Source: Mastigias papua (Eukaryota > Cnidaria > Scyphozoa > Rhizostomeae > Mastigiidae). Taken from it: a stretch of 64,000 nt of DNA. Positions 1-16,011 of the stretch are shown here, one piece after another (position 1 is the stretch's first letter; the number at the start of each line of letters is the position of its first letter). The DNA lies in NCBI GenBank assembly GCA_964019165.1, contig OZ025274.1:744501-808500 (forward strand), in the 5' to 3' direction. The notes beneath the pieces are model-generated. The model was not told the origin of the DNA. It saw nothing but the letters and a program-made list of their open reading frames with translations, and made no database searches. The position numbers and the translations under genes were made by a program.

Positions 1-1206
1 TCTGGTCATTTTTCATCAAAAACCAAAGGTTATAGCCTTACTTTTTGGCCAAAATTGGCTCATTTTCACTACTTTGTCATCTCCAATCAAAACAAGCCAG
101 GATAGATGTAGTTGGAAGTCGATGTGAGTGACTGAGGTTAGTTGGAGATAGTTTCATAATATATATATTGTGAAGTGTCATGACAGCTTGCTAGCAAGGC
201 GTTGTTACGTGGTTAGTATCTGTAAGTGAAATGATTTCGTTCCCAAAGCGGTTGACAGCCTTGTAGCCTTTAGACGTTCAGTATAAATTAGCAGAAGATT
301 ATGCTGAATGATGTGTATCACGAAAGTGCTTTTGTTGGTGACAATTTAGATTGATTTTGGCAAATAATTTAACACACCTAATGAGCTGTACGACGTAATA
401 GCCTTCATTGACCAAAAAGGAGATAGATGTCATAAATAAACATACCTAGATCAGTAGGTCGGCTGAGTGCCAAGTAGGCCGGCTGAGTGCCAAGTCGGTC
501 GGCTGAGTGCCAAGTCGGTCGACTGAGTGCCAAGTCGGTCGACTGAGTGCCAAGTAGGTCAATAATGGCTGGCTCTATTTACACGCAATCGAAGCATACC
601 TGGTTCTCTAATCCACTGAAGATGATCGAGATTTCAATTTACTCTCCATTAACTTCTTCGCTGTCCTCTTCATCAGGGGAGCACTATGAAGAAAAGTAGT
701 ACTGTGTTCATAAACATAAACTTAATTGTTGCAAATGGACAGAAAGCAGTCATAGTTGTATCTGTATACAGTTACATATGTCTTCAATATCACGTTGACT
801 ATGATTCTTTGTAGAACTTACAAGTGGATGGTGATAGGTTGGTTGCTTATAGCATACCGTGCTATGATTGGCTGAAATGGTATGGAGAATTTAACTGTTA
901 TCAGAACTCTCAGCCAATCACGATTTGAAACCTATGCTGAAAGGATGCAATCACTAGTAACAACTTCAATGTCTGCCAAATGTTTCCCAACAGTTGTAAT
1001 GGCTTACTCCATAGACGAGGCATAGCAACCCTTTCCTTCTAGAACAATGCAAAGTTGTCTGAATGAAGACTAGACGTTATTTGAGGGAAGAGCGGTTTAC
1101 ATTTTAATTGGTGCCACAGAAATTCACAAAAATGCCTAGAAGTGAAGTGTCTTTTGGTATGAATTGTTGCTTAGTGACAAGCGTGAACAATAGATATAAT
1201 ACAATA
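1..1206. other. Intergenic region downstream of RAD1
   Basis: I see no coding exon here. It holds a 20-bp tandem repeat (454-560), an 11-bp perfect inverted repeat (865-875 with 910-920) and, at 1103-1108 on the minus strand, an ATTAAA that could serve as the RAD1 poly(A) signal about 100 nt after its stop codon. Confidence 0.6.
454..560. repeat. 20-bp tandem repeat, about 5 copies
   Basis: Five consecutive units of about 20 bp share the core ggctgagtgccaagt, with g/a and c/t variation between units (ggctgag versus gactgag, aggtc versus cggtc). It lies outside any gene that I can define. Confidence 0.9.
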
Positions 1207-5309
<4,103 letters not shown>

Positions 5310-5512
5310 TTGAAACAGCTGTCATCCGGTATTCTTACCAACAATCTTCTCAAGAAAGTTGCTTCAAAGAAGCTAACTTTCTTGGAAGCCTGGGTCGAGC
5401 CAAGTTGAAAACTGGCGGGAACATATTGCGTCATTTCCCGCGAACAATTAATTAAGGTTCGGGTACAAAGTTGTAACTTGTCAAAGAAAATAGCAAAATA
5501 AACATAGAAGCC
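5310..5512. promoter_or_regulatory. Shared bidirectional promoter, RAD1 / HSF2BP-like
   Basis: Only 203 bp separate the RAD1 start codon (5309, minus) from the HSF2BP-like start codon (5513, plus), so both 5' UTRs and the core promoter must overlap unless there are unseen upstream exons. The interval contains GGCGGGAA at 5414-5421 and TTTCCCGCG at 5434-5442, two E2F-type motifs in opposite orientation 12 bp apart, with a TTGCGTCAT CRE/AP-1-like sequence between them. No TATA box is evident for either gene. E2F control of checkpoint and recombination genes is well known. Its use here is inference. Confidence 0.6.
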
Positions 5513-8500
5513 ATGAGTTTGCTGAAAAAACATCTTACGGTGGTTAGAAAATCTGAATTTGAAAAACTGGTGGGTTAGATATTATAGAATCATATCATTT
5601 TACATTATGTTATGTTATGTTATGTTATGTTATGTTATGTTATGTTATGTTATGTTATGTTATGTTATGTTATGTTATGGTATGTTATGTTATGTTATGT
5701 TATGTTATGTTATGCTATTATATGCTGTGTTATTTTGCAGTTATTATTTTCCTCACTGAAGTGTCCTTTGGTATACTTGTCAGATAACCTCAGTTACGAA
5801 GATAAACACTGAAGCAAATTACATTTTCAATGAAGTGCGAGAAGAAATTGAAAATACGAAGAGTTTAGAGTATGAAGCTGAGTGTTGGAAGCAACTAGTG
5901 AGATTAAATTTTATACTTTTGCAATACCAAGTAAGAGAAATCATACGAAATCCTATGAAATATTACTTGGTTCTCATTATTTCATTGCAATTCTTGTAGT
6001 ATATAAGGTAAATAAAGTACTTCAAAGTCATGTCTTGGAATAGCTCAATAAAGTTCCTGTAAATTTTCTTCTTTGGAAGCACTTTTTGCCCAACATTGAG
6101 CATTCATTAATATGAAAAAACTATGAGACATGATTCTATTTGCCAACGAGAATTTAATTTATGATTTTCTACGACTAAGGAGATAGAAAGCTTATTTATT
6201 TCATTTCAAATTTACGTAGCAAAAGAAACTGGAAACCGAAGAGTACATGGTAATTAGCAAGAAGGATATTGAACGGTTGATAACCGAAGCAATGCAAATG
6301 AAAGAGTTTCTTCCAAAGGTTTTTATCGGATTCTTTACATGAATGACAATATTTTAATTATGGGTAATATTATTTGATCAACTTAAACTCTATTCTGTAC
6401 CTATTTCAAAACCATATTCTCTTTGCTATAAGACAACAGACTTAAAAAGAATGTCAAAGAAGGAGTTCTTAAAATTACATTGTATTTCAGACAAAAATCG
6501 ATACTTGTCTTACCCAAAATCTAGAATAAAGTTGCCGAAAGCTTTTAAATAGCGATTTAATATTGATAGCACAGAGCAGGAAAAGTAAGAAAAGACAAAT
6601 AAGTATGCAGAAATATACCAGAAGAGGAAATGAAAATGGCAAAGATCAAGAAGATAGTAGCAAAATAGTTTAGAAAAAGTATCATAAAGACCCAAGCAAA
6701 AATTCTGTCGGCAAATAGCCAAAAATTTGTTGCCTCTGTTGACAAATTTATTTTGTTTTTGCATTCTGTGAGCCAAAGAAGAACAATTAAGTGTGTCGGG
6801 GAAGTAGACAGCTCATGAGTTCGTTGCATTCATAGAGTCACACAATTTGCTAATAAAATGAACACATACTACATAAAAATGAAAGCGTTAAAGCAGATAC
6901 TCTCTATATATAGGAGCCACACCCATTCTCTCAACAGGTTCCAAGTCTTACATTCCTCGAGTGGAAATTTCTAGAAACGATTCAGATCATAATCAGGAAA
7001 AATGAAGTCAAGTACAAGATTTCTTTATTAACACCAGGAATTATAGCAAAGCAAACATTCCTTTAAAAAAGATTGATCGCGATGACAAAGATACAAATTT
7101 AGTAAATAGACCTTGAGATTAAAAGTGATGAAACATTCCATATGGTTAATCTGAGGGTTGACATTAATTGCAGGTTTTAAAGAAAGAATATTACACAGCA
7201 TATGGAAAATTAGAAAAAATAGAATCATGTGAGTAGTGGAGTTAATTCGATTGTGCATAATCTTTGAGTATATTTAATGTTTTATTAAAAGTTCGAACTT
7301 ATAAAATGGTAGAAGATTAATAGAGGATCTGGGAGAAAATGAACGGAAAAAAGGCAGAAGTTGCTTATATGATGCTCTGAATTGTTTAATATAATTATTG
7401 TACAAGAAACTAAACAAAATTGTTTGCTGCCTCTATGCAACTGTTTATTTCATAAATCCTTCAATCTTTTGATAATCACTCGACTTCCTATGATCTGGCA
7501 AAAATTTTATGCTTTACGATAAAAAACATGATTTGAAAGTCTCCACTACTCTGGATTACTTAACTAGACAATTTTGCCGAAGAATGCGTATTCCATTATT
7601 CGCTTGAAAAGTTCCATTAATATAGACAACTACGTTTCTTGTCAAAGCGTCATTACAACTGAAATCAGAATTGCAAAAGACTTCTGCAGAACTTGAGAGA
7701 CTGAAAATGAAGCATCAAAATATTCTTGAAGAGCTTGAAGAGGAACGACAGGTAGTGGTTTCTTTTGTTATGCTGCTTCTATATAGATTAATATTCATTC
7801 ATATTAAGATTAATAATATTCATTCATATTAAGATTAATAATATTCATTCATATCAAGATTAATAATATTCATTCATATTAAGATTAATAATATTCATTT
7901 ATCAGTTATCCTGAAGCTACAGGAAACATCTCTGTTCCAGACATATGGGTCTGAAGTCTGCATTAAAACTCTTTAAGAAGACTAAGGATTTATTTACCCA
8001 ATCTTATTGTAATAAATAGATTGTAAATTGAGCAAGGTCATTTCAAATATTGAATCAAGCCTGTTTTCAGTACATTGTCTACTAATCTTTGCATATTTTT
8101 TATTGTAAATGATTTGATGTCCTATCGCAAGGAAATTAAACGTTATGTCTTCCTTTCTAGGAGAAAATGAGCATGAAGGTAGGATTCCAAAGTCACACAT
8201 AGTGCATTTGAATAAGCAACATAACCCCTTTTGAAGATTATCGTATAAGGAATCCTATTGAATTTCAAGATCTTGGGTAGAGCATTCGACATACAAAGTA
8301 TAGGGACGGCAAATTCGAGCCCCTGGCTCTGGTTATTTATTCACTCACACTTTTATTTTCCAATTGAATCCTCGTTTTTTTGTAGTGTACCATTAATGAA
8401 TTGACAGAAATTAATTCGCAACAATCAGATTACTGCTCTCGCATGGGAGCAGCAAGTTGCACTGTGCTTTGGCGGCTGTCGCAAAGAGAGGATTGCATGG

Positions 8501-11500
8501 AAACGCTATTAGCTGGGGTAAGACTACTTGTAGTGCGCAGCATTGATTTAATAGGGTGCATCAAAAAAGCTCCATAATAAATATACAGATTAAATTATAG
8601 AAAATCCCATAGATTGCCAAGTCAATGCAAAAATCTAAAATCAGCTTATGGTGAATAGTGATTTTCAAAATGTTTTTTGGGTTGACATATCTACAGCACA
8701 TGTGCCATCTACATGCCATTTCTTTAAAAATACTATGTTTTGGATTAAGCTTCATTTCAATTGGGGTGCATTTAAGTTGTACTGATAATATTGTATGTTT
8801 AGACCGATATATTTGTAAAGTAAATAAATATATACAGTATATTAATATACACATAGAAGAAAAACAGCAACCAAGTACATGCGGATGATATGCGGCCATG
8901 TCATTGTAAGCAATTTTACAAATGTAGGAAATTTTCATTGTAGTCACACATCGAAGAATTCCTACAACTCATGTGCCATACAATTGAAAGTTTTTCACTT
9001 ACTTTGTCTGATGAAGAGCCCAGTCAGTATACTGAAAACAGCAAAGAAATAAAATTCGTCCTTGCACTGTTCGGAGTGGCAACAAACATTGCCGCATCAT
9101 CGTATGGCAGGGAGTTTCTGATGAATAAGTCAGATGGTCAGAAGTTAGCCAATTCTGTGCTTAACACTTTGGAACAAGCTTCACCAAACAGGAAACAAGA
9201 GATGAAAATAAGAAGCCTATGTTTGAAGTTTCTTTACAACATCAGGTATGAAGTAAAGCTGCCGAGTGTTGATGTAGACGATTTTGTTGTACTCTATTGT
9301 GCATGATTTACTAAGTATGCAACATTAAATGAGTCAATTTCATTACTCCCTCACAGTTGTATTCCTAATTTGACCACGTGTAACTAATAAAGCATGATAG
9401 TGCTGAAGTTCGTTGCTTGTCGTGCTACACGTTTCACTGCTCAATCATTAATGAGGTTCGATCAGTCACTTAGAATGAGCATGTGTTGTTGAAATAAGGC
9501 TCTCTATTTTTCACCCACATTTGTACAAAAATGTTATTATTACTATCTATTAATTAATATGTTTCAGTATCTAATGGAGTCATTTAACATCACATTACTC
9601 TTGAAGATAATCATAAAAGTAGACAGGCATCCTTTGCCTACAGTCCTACCCATGACAGTGATAAATATTATATTGCATTCAACAGCATAAATCAAGATGG
9701 AATTAAACAATTGTCAAAAAGATCATCACTTGTACGCGTACTAACTGCCATTATTGAAGGTAAAACATCTCAACATATCATGAAACGCTAAGTAAATATC
9801 TCAGAACATCAATGTGATAACAAATTCCTCATATCAGAGAAATAGATATCGCCATACCACTGTCATTATTAATCAATAATTTTATGATCATCAGTGCAAT
9901 AATGAATGAAAATAGTAATAAATTAAAACCATTGTCGTACCGATAACATGGCTTGAAAAAATCATATTCTTGTCGATGTCCTTATTCCTATTTGATCTTA
10001 ATGCGAAAGCTCTCCGTTATAAGCATCAATTATTGCATCATTACCAACATAAGTTGCTCTTCCATTCCATCTATGAGCTAACAAATTTTAAAACTCATAA
10101 AGAAACCTAGAAGCAAAACACACATGAATAAAAGAGATTAATTTCGAAGGAAAGTAGCAAAGTATTTATTTGTTTCAATCTTTGGTCAATAAAGTTTGAG
10201 CAATTTGATTCAAAATAGAGGCTACAATATGCAATAGAAAAATGCTTTTATGTTGATTCCTTAACATCGTTATTCGTTATATTAATAACTCGACACAACC
10301 ATCACATTCAAAACGCATAATTCACGTTCTCTCCTAGTCGACGATAGCTGTGAAAATCGCATCCTAAGCGTGCGGTAAGCGTTTTAACTACGAGTAACAT
10401 AACTTACAAAGCACATTGAACTATTGCATATATTTATTGGACTTCTTGTATGTCAATCGTAGACTACATGTCAAATGGTAGGCCACATTGAGAGCTTTCT
10501 GATAGCTATACATGTTATTAACCCTCATGTAATGGATTCATTACCTTTGAAACAGGTTGCTTCAGTCACTGATGCTGGAATCTGATAATCTAAGAACATG
10601 CAGTTTTGTATCCAAACATGTAAGTCTACACAATTGTCTCTCAAAATATAATACGCAAGTCAGCTAAAGTAATATTTAGGATGCTAACTTCGTACAATTA
10701 TCAAAATTTGAATGACTTATTTAAAGCACTGTATTAACAAAACCGGATCATATCAGTCAAGCAATGAAAAGACTTGGGACAGGATGATAATCAGATGGCA
10801 TACTTATACCACTTGATACAAAACAACTGAGACAAAACCTTGACTTGTTCAAGGTTACCTCCATGGTTCACTTTGTGGAGTGGTCACTGTGATGGCTCTT
10901 TCTTTGTTGTATAGATTAGTTTAGTTTAGCTTTGAGGATGCTGCAGAAGAACATATCTAGCACATTTCTTATGTTGGATGTGTCTTCGCGACATTTGTCA
11001 AACAGTTTTTTGCATAAATGTTTCCATAACTATAATTTTTAAAATGTTCAAATTTTAAATCGATTTTGAGTTGCTTACATGTTTTTCAAGAGCATCAAGT
11101 AGAAACAACGACAAGTTTTTGTAAACAATTTGCAACGGGCTTTTAGCCTACATTACAGTATTTTGTCATTATTATCATTATTATTATAAGTATTAATACG
11201 GTCATCATAAGTTCCTGTATATGTTCTAGTGTAAATAGTGTTATCATCTGTAGTAGTTACAGGGCTGCAATGCACTCTCAAGCTCCCTGTACCAATACCG
11301 TCTGTAGTATACTGTTCAAAATGTATTTTACATTGCAACGTAATATACACTTAATAAAGACGCAGATATTCCTAGTTCACAAATTATTGGGCCCAGATTG
11401 CTAGCTGTGCCACAGAGCCAAGCAACATCACATTTTGTTGCAAATTCATTCTTTACTGTGGTAGGCCTAAGTGACGTAGATGTAAGCTATTTTTGACAGC

Positions 11501-11837
11501 TGTCAAAACTAAGAACGACAAAAGGGGCAAGCCAGTCTTATTTCACCACAAAAGCATCCAACCTAATAACATACGCATACATGAAAAATCTAACGAGAGA
11601 GTTTTGTTTCAGCTGTCAATTGATAGAATGAGAGCAATTGCAGTCAATGTGACTGGCGAGGTAAGCAATACACGACAATGTATGATTGCACTAGTGTTGT
11701 ATGCTTAATTTTCACAAATCATATTGTCAGCCTTTCAATTCTGCACTCACAGCCTAACAATTAATCTTTCTTAACAGCTGCAAGATGCACTACTGGAACT
11801 TATCAATGATGTCAAATTTTTCAACCGAGAGCACTAA
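5513..11837 (+). CDS. HSF2BP: HSF2BP/MEILB2-like protein
   Basis: HSF2BP (MEILB2) binds BRCA2 through an armadillo-like C-terminal domain and helps place recombinases at meiotic breaks. Proposed exons: 5513-5569, 5784-5897, 6220-6318, 7626-7751, 8386-8517, 8944-9252, 9568-9657, 10566-10619, 11613-11660 and 11778-11837. All are phase 0 and give 362 aa (human 334). Diagnostic matches to the family are KKDIERLITEAMQMKEFLP near the N-terminus, a coiled coil (SELQKTSAELERLKMKH), SDYCSRMGAASCTVLW, then ALFGVATNIAASSYGREFL and KFLYNIR in the ARM domain, and LQDALLELINDV at the C-terminus. Exons up to 9245 and the last two are secure. The donor at 9252 (another is at 9245) and exons 9568-9657 and 10566-10619 were chosen because they keep frame and resemble the family, so they are less certain. 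AATAAA signals follow at 12381 and 12392. Confidence 0.85.
5605..5714. repeat. (TTATG)n pentanucleotide microsatellite
   Basis: About 22 units of ttatg, with one substitution (tatgg) near 5680, fill most of the 214-bp first intron of the HSF2BP-like gene. Open frames through it encode only Met-Leu-Cys-Tyr-Val repeats. Confidence 0.97.
7785..7900. repeat. 25-bp tandem repeat, about 4 copies
   Basis: Near-identical units built on ttcattcatattaagatt plus taataata, period 25 bp, lie in the HSF2BP-like intron that follows exon 7626-7751. One unit has tc in place of tt. Confidence 0.9.
8270..8335 (+). mobile_element. tRNA-like SINE remnant
   Basis: The stretch carries a tRNA-like A-box region (ttgggtagagcattcgac) and, at about the normal distance, a B-box-like aaattcgagcccc, but it lacks a foldable acceptor stem. 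This fits the head of a tRNA-derived SINE or a decayed tRNA pseudogene. It lies in the HSF2BP-like intron before exon 8386-8517. Confidence 0.4.
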
Positions 11838-12518
11838 AGTGCAAGCCACAACACATATTCTAAACAAACTTAAACTTGAAAAGAATATGATATGATCCGG
11901 GTATCAAATTCAAATGATGGAACTGGACAAAGGTCTGCAGTTAGGAAGCCAAGTTATAACTTAATATAAATTTGAGGCAAGACAAATTGCTGATGAAATA
12001 TATGTAATATGTAATCAAATGGATAAGATGTGAAAGAATAGGAAACACGGTTGAAATTGATAAGAGAGAGACATTTCCTTGCAATCAGACCCTGTACAGT
12101 GCAAAGGCTCATCAATATCTGGGTAATTTACAATATGCAAAGTCACTGTAGCTGTACTATCATTAGAAGTAGTAAAACCAAGGATGCAAGTCCTGTAACA
12201 GTAGATAATTGGTTCTATAACCATAATAGAATGAAGATGGTGAAATGCATATCAATAAGTCAAACAGAGAAGGCTTTTTGCAATGAATGAATTCAATATT
12301 CAAAATTATCCCAAGCAGAGTTTAGCATTAATATATATCAAATGCTGGCATGCACTAAAATAATCTTCCAATCAGTCAAAAATAAAACAAAAATAAAAAA
12401 TAAGCATTTTACAAATGTCACAAATACAGCCATTTCCAAGATAAATAAGCTTTTTTAATGATATATAATTTTCAATTCTTTATGATGAGTCAGTCACATG
12501 CATGAAATCTACATAGTC
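11838..12518. other. Convergent intergenic region, HSF2BP-like / aldolase
   Basis: The HSF2BP-like stop (11837, plus) and the aldolase stop (12519, minus) face each other across 681 bp that should hold both 3' UTRs. AATAAA occurs on the plus strand at 12381-12386 and 12392-12397. Short open frames here have no recognisable content. Confidence 0.7.
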
Positions 12519-14373
12519 CTAATATGAATGATTGGCAATGAACAATGATGCACCAGCTCCTTCAGACAAATCTTCTCCTTCATATTTACCCAGTACAGCT
12601 TGGCTATTCAAATATGCTCTCTTTAGCAATTCCTTCTGGGCAGCAGGCACATTTTCATCTTTGCCACCCCATGCTTTCAACACTGATGCTTGCAAGGCTC
12701 GGCCATATGAAAATGAAAGGGCCCATGGTTTTGTACCTGAAGGTTCAAAAAACCAAATGATTACTCCCTTGAGCTAAAACATATATGATACAAAACTTTT
12801 CGAAATTCAGAAGGTAGTGAAACTATCAATTTGACTGGAATGTTAATAAGCATTTTGAAGACTTTGGCTCCATATTGAGATGGACATAAAAACATGACAG
12901 ATGAATCAAGTCTTTGCTGATGACAAACCTCTTGCTTTTGTGATAAATGTTGATGATTTATGCTGCCAGTCCATTTTAATCCATCTTATATGCTTCTTTG
13001 TTATATTTATAATATATACATATCCAAAATTCCTATATTTGAGATTAAACAGCTGTGTTACTTTCTGATAAGTAAAATGCAAAATCTATTTTGCATCCAA
13101 AATAACACTACTTGTTTCCAATCCATTTGCTATCTGTCTCTATAGCAATAGGCCATTATTGAAAAAGCAAAAGTTGAAAAATCACAAACCACTGTATTTA
13201 TTCATTGCATTAAGATGAGCTGTTGCATCAATTTCTGACTGGCCACCAGATAAGAATGTAATGCCTGGTACTGCCACTGGAGTTGTCCTCTGCAATGTTG
13301 TAACTGTTGCTTCTGCTACTTGCTCTGGTGTGTATTTGGTGGGGCAGGATTGTCCTGTTCAAATTCAAAATATCTTCATTAAAGGTTTGTAATGATATAT
13401 TGGGGGCTCGATGTAATGATAATTCGGGAGTTATTACACGGTTATATTCGGGTATGAAAGTAAACTTATCAAATACAACACTAGCTAAATGCTATTGGCA
13501 AATACAAAACTTAGCTACAACAATCTTAAGTCTCCTAAGAATAACATTACTTAAAAGGAAAATCTAATTTCTTTTGCATTTATAATAAAATTATTAACAT
13601 TAATTGCCTTAATTCCCCAGTGCATATATATAGCTGAAAAAAGCTCCAAGGGGGAAATGAGCAGTTTTACCCTGAGTAACCATGTTTGGCTTCAGCAAAG
13701 TTCCTTCCAAGTAAACGTGATGATCAACCAGAGTCTTGTAGACGCAAGCAAGAACCCTCTCTGTGATCCTCTGAGCAACAGCCAGTTCATGGTCACCATC
13801 TATTAAAATCTCTGGCTCAACGATGGGAACTAGTCCGTTTGCTTGGCAAATCACAGCATATCTTGCAAGGACTTGGGCATTTTCTTGAATTGCAACATCA
13901 GACGGCACATTTGCTGCCTGATTTATTTTGATAACGCATCGGAATTTAGCAAACTGGCAGCCATCCTTGACATATTGTTGGACTCTTTCAGCCATCCCAT
14001 CTAGGCCCTGCGTCGTAGTCTCGTTGACTGTTCCTGGTAGATTTACCAATCCCTTGTCAACTTTGATCCCTGCAATAACCCCTCGTTCTTTAATGAGATC
14101 AATAAATGGCACACCATCCTTGGATTTCTGGTAGAGAGTTTCGTGGAATAAGATCACTCCACCAAGATACTTTCCAATAGACTTATCAGCGGTAAAGAGC
14201 AGCTCTCTGTATTTTCGTCTGTTTTCTTCTGTATTCTCTAGGCCTATGTTTGCCAATCGCTTACCCATTGTGCCTGCACTCTCGTCAGCTGCAAGGATAC
14301 CTTTTCCAGTTGCTACGATTGCTTCAGCAACTCTCTTCAGCTCTTTTCGCTGTTCATCTGATAAGTAAGCCAT
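12519..14373 (-). CDS. ALDO: Fructose-bisphosphate aldolase, class I (copy 1)
   Basis: A cytosolic glycolytic and gluconeogenic enzyme that cleaves fructose 1,6-bisphosphate to DHAP and glyceraldehyde 3-phosphate through a Schiff base. Three exons, 13671-14373, 13190-13354 and 12519-12736, join in frame to 361 aa (the family is usually 361-364). Visible signatures are [10 protein letters not shown] with the active-site Asp, [57 protein letters not shown] with the Schiff-base Lys (about residue 228), [16 protein letters not shown], and the functionally important C-terminal Tyr (ANHSY). The start chosen is the Met of [12 protein letters not shown] at 14373; an in-frame Met 11 codons upstream would add an unlikely leader. 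Vertebrate aldolases have Trp after the Lys in FAKW; here it is Phe. The gene is convergent with HSF2BP-like and has RMND1 upstream on the same strand. Confidence 0.97.
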
Positions 14374-16011
14374 TGTATAGAAAAGTAGATGACACTTTTG
14401 CACCACTTACTTCGAAGACACCTTGCAACTACAACGTGCAGTCAGGGCAGAAGTACAGCTGAACGTCATCAAATTCGATCTGTTAGTGGAAAATCATCAC
14501 GTGATAACGTATAGCCAATCATTAGCCCATCTATTGACGCACACCTCCATAGCATTATGGGACCTAGTTGTGGGACAGTCACTTGGTCCACAATATGCCC
14601 CAATTGACCTCTGACCTAAATCGCTTCAGACGGTACATATCTTCCAATTATGATCAATAAATAACTTCATGATTGTAATTTTAAGACCCTTTCGAAGAAA
14701 AGAGATCTGTGACGACAGAACTTATTTCAACTCAAGATGTTAATGGGAATCAACAGGCACACTCATGGGGGGATATTGAAAAAGAAGGATGAATTCAAGA
14801 GCAAAAAACACCAAATCTCATTACACTTATTTCAAATTTTAGAAGCACAAAGTATCAGTTGGGCCAGATTGCAAAATAGTCGCCAGTCGACCTCGACCAT
14901 GAATACCGCGACTGGTTGCCGCAAAACACAAGCAAAAATAAAATAAATGCTATTGATGGAATAAAGTGTCAAATGATATGTGTCAGACATAATAAATTTA
15001 CACATCAAATTGGAATCTCGGATTGCCGTATGGCAAAAGCTGAATTTTGAAAAGCGAAGTTTTGAAACTTATATGGCAAGAGAAATATCTCCAAGAAAAA
15101 CATAAGAATAATTATGTCTCACTTATTCATGGCCCATTTTCTAGATCCAATCTTAAACTTCCACAAAGCATTTCAAACATTTTGAAAGGTACTACATCAC
15201 CTTCAGAGAGAGATAACAACCTCTGAAAACAAGTCCTTTTTTGATGAAAACCAATGACAAAGATAAAAGAAAGAAAATATAGAAGCTACAACAAAGACAA
15301 AACCGACGACACTGGTTTAAACAATCAATCTATGAGTTAAAAATAATAGTTTATTCATTCAAAAAGTTCATGTCAATCAAAATGATAAAATAAAATAGGA
15401 AATTATTTTCCAAATTACAGTGGTCTTCTATGATAATGAATAAATTCTTGAGAGGTAGTTAAGAATTGATGCAGTGTTCAAGGGTGAGGCTTGCAATAAG
15501 ACAAGCATCTCATAACATTGTATTGTTAAATTTGGCTAGTAATCCTATAGAACTTGATGTAAGTATAATTGACGATTTCTGAGATTAAATGGCTTAATAT
15601 ACCTAATCTATCCCTCTCTAGATATTAATACGTTGGAAAAATCATAATTTTCAGTTTAAACTTACTAACTACACAAATATTGTTTTTCCTCATTATCAGA
15701 GGTTTTCGATTCTTATCACAAAATGTCTGCCATGTGATGATAAGGCCCAAGATTATCGACCAGTTTCTAAGGCACTGAAGGTTTCAAACAAATAAGGAAA
15801 TTCTACCCACTTATATCAAAACCAAATTAGTGATAGGCGATAACTAGTTCAAAGCCACCATAAAATGTTCACATCCTTTTTGACGACTACAGAAATAATC
15901 ATGATAGTTGTTCGAACACTAACTGGAGCCAAACGATCGAGATACCTCCAAAGGAAAAGTGCAAGCCCTCTTCCACATGACTGATGAACAAATTAAGAAC
16001 TACTCCGCTGT
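14374..16011. other. Aldolase upstream region / RMND1 3' flank
   Basis: These 1.6 kb lie between the aldolase start and the RMND1 stop, both on the minus strand. I see no coding exon. A palindromic E-box lies at 14496-14505, about 125 bp upstream of the aldolase start. A minus-strand AATAAA at 15350-15355 could end RMND1 transcripts. Non-coding 5' exons of aldolase could be present, but I cannot define them. Confidence 0.6.
14496..14505. promoter_or_regulatory. Palindromic E-box upstream of aldolase
   Basis: ATCACGTGAT is a perfect 10-bp palindrome with a canonical CACGTG core, 123 bp 5' of the aldolase ATG. CACGTG is bound by bHLH-ZIP factors (Myc/Max, USF, TFE, ChREBP classes), several of which regulate glycolytic genes. 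A role here is inferred from position only. Confidence 0.4.

Noticed and set aside
5559..5812. Met-Leu-Cys-Tyr-Val repeat proteins
   Set aside because: They are translations of the TTATG pentanucleotide array in HSF2BP-like intron 1.
9570..9790. A long alternative frame (HHITLEDNHKSRQASFAY...) over the HSF2BP-like exon at 9568
   Set aside because: It is preceded in frame by a stop before any acceptor, and the exon in the other frame resembles HSF2BP and keeps phase with its neighbours.
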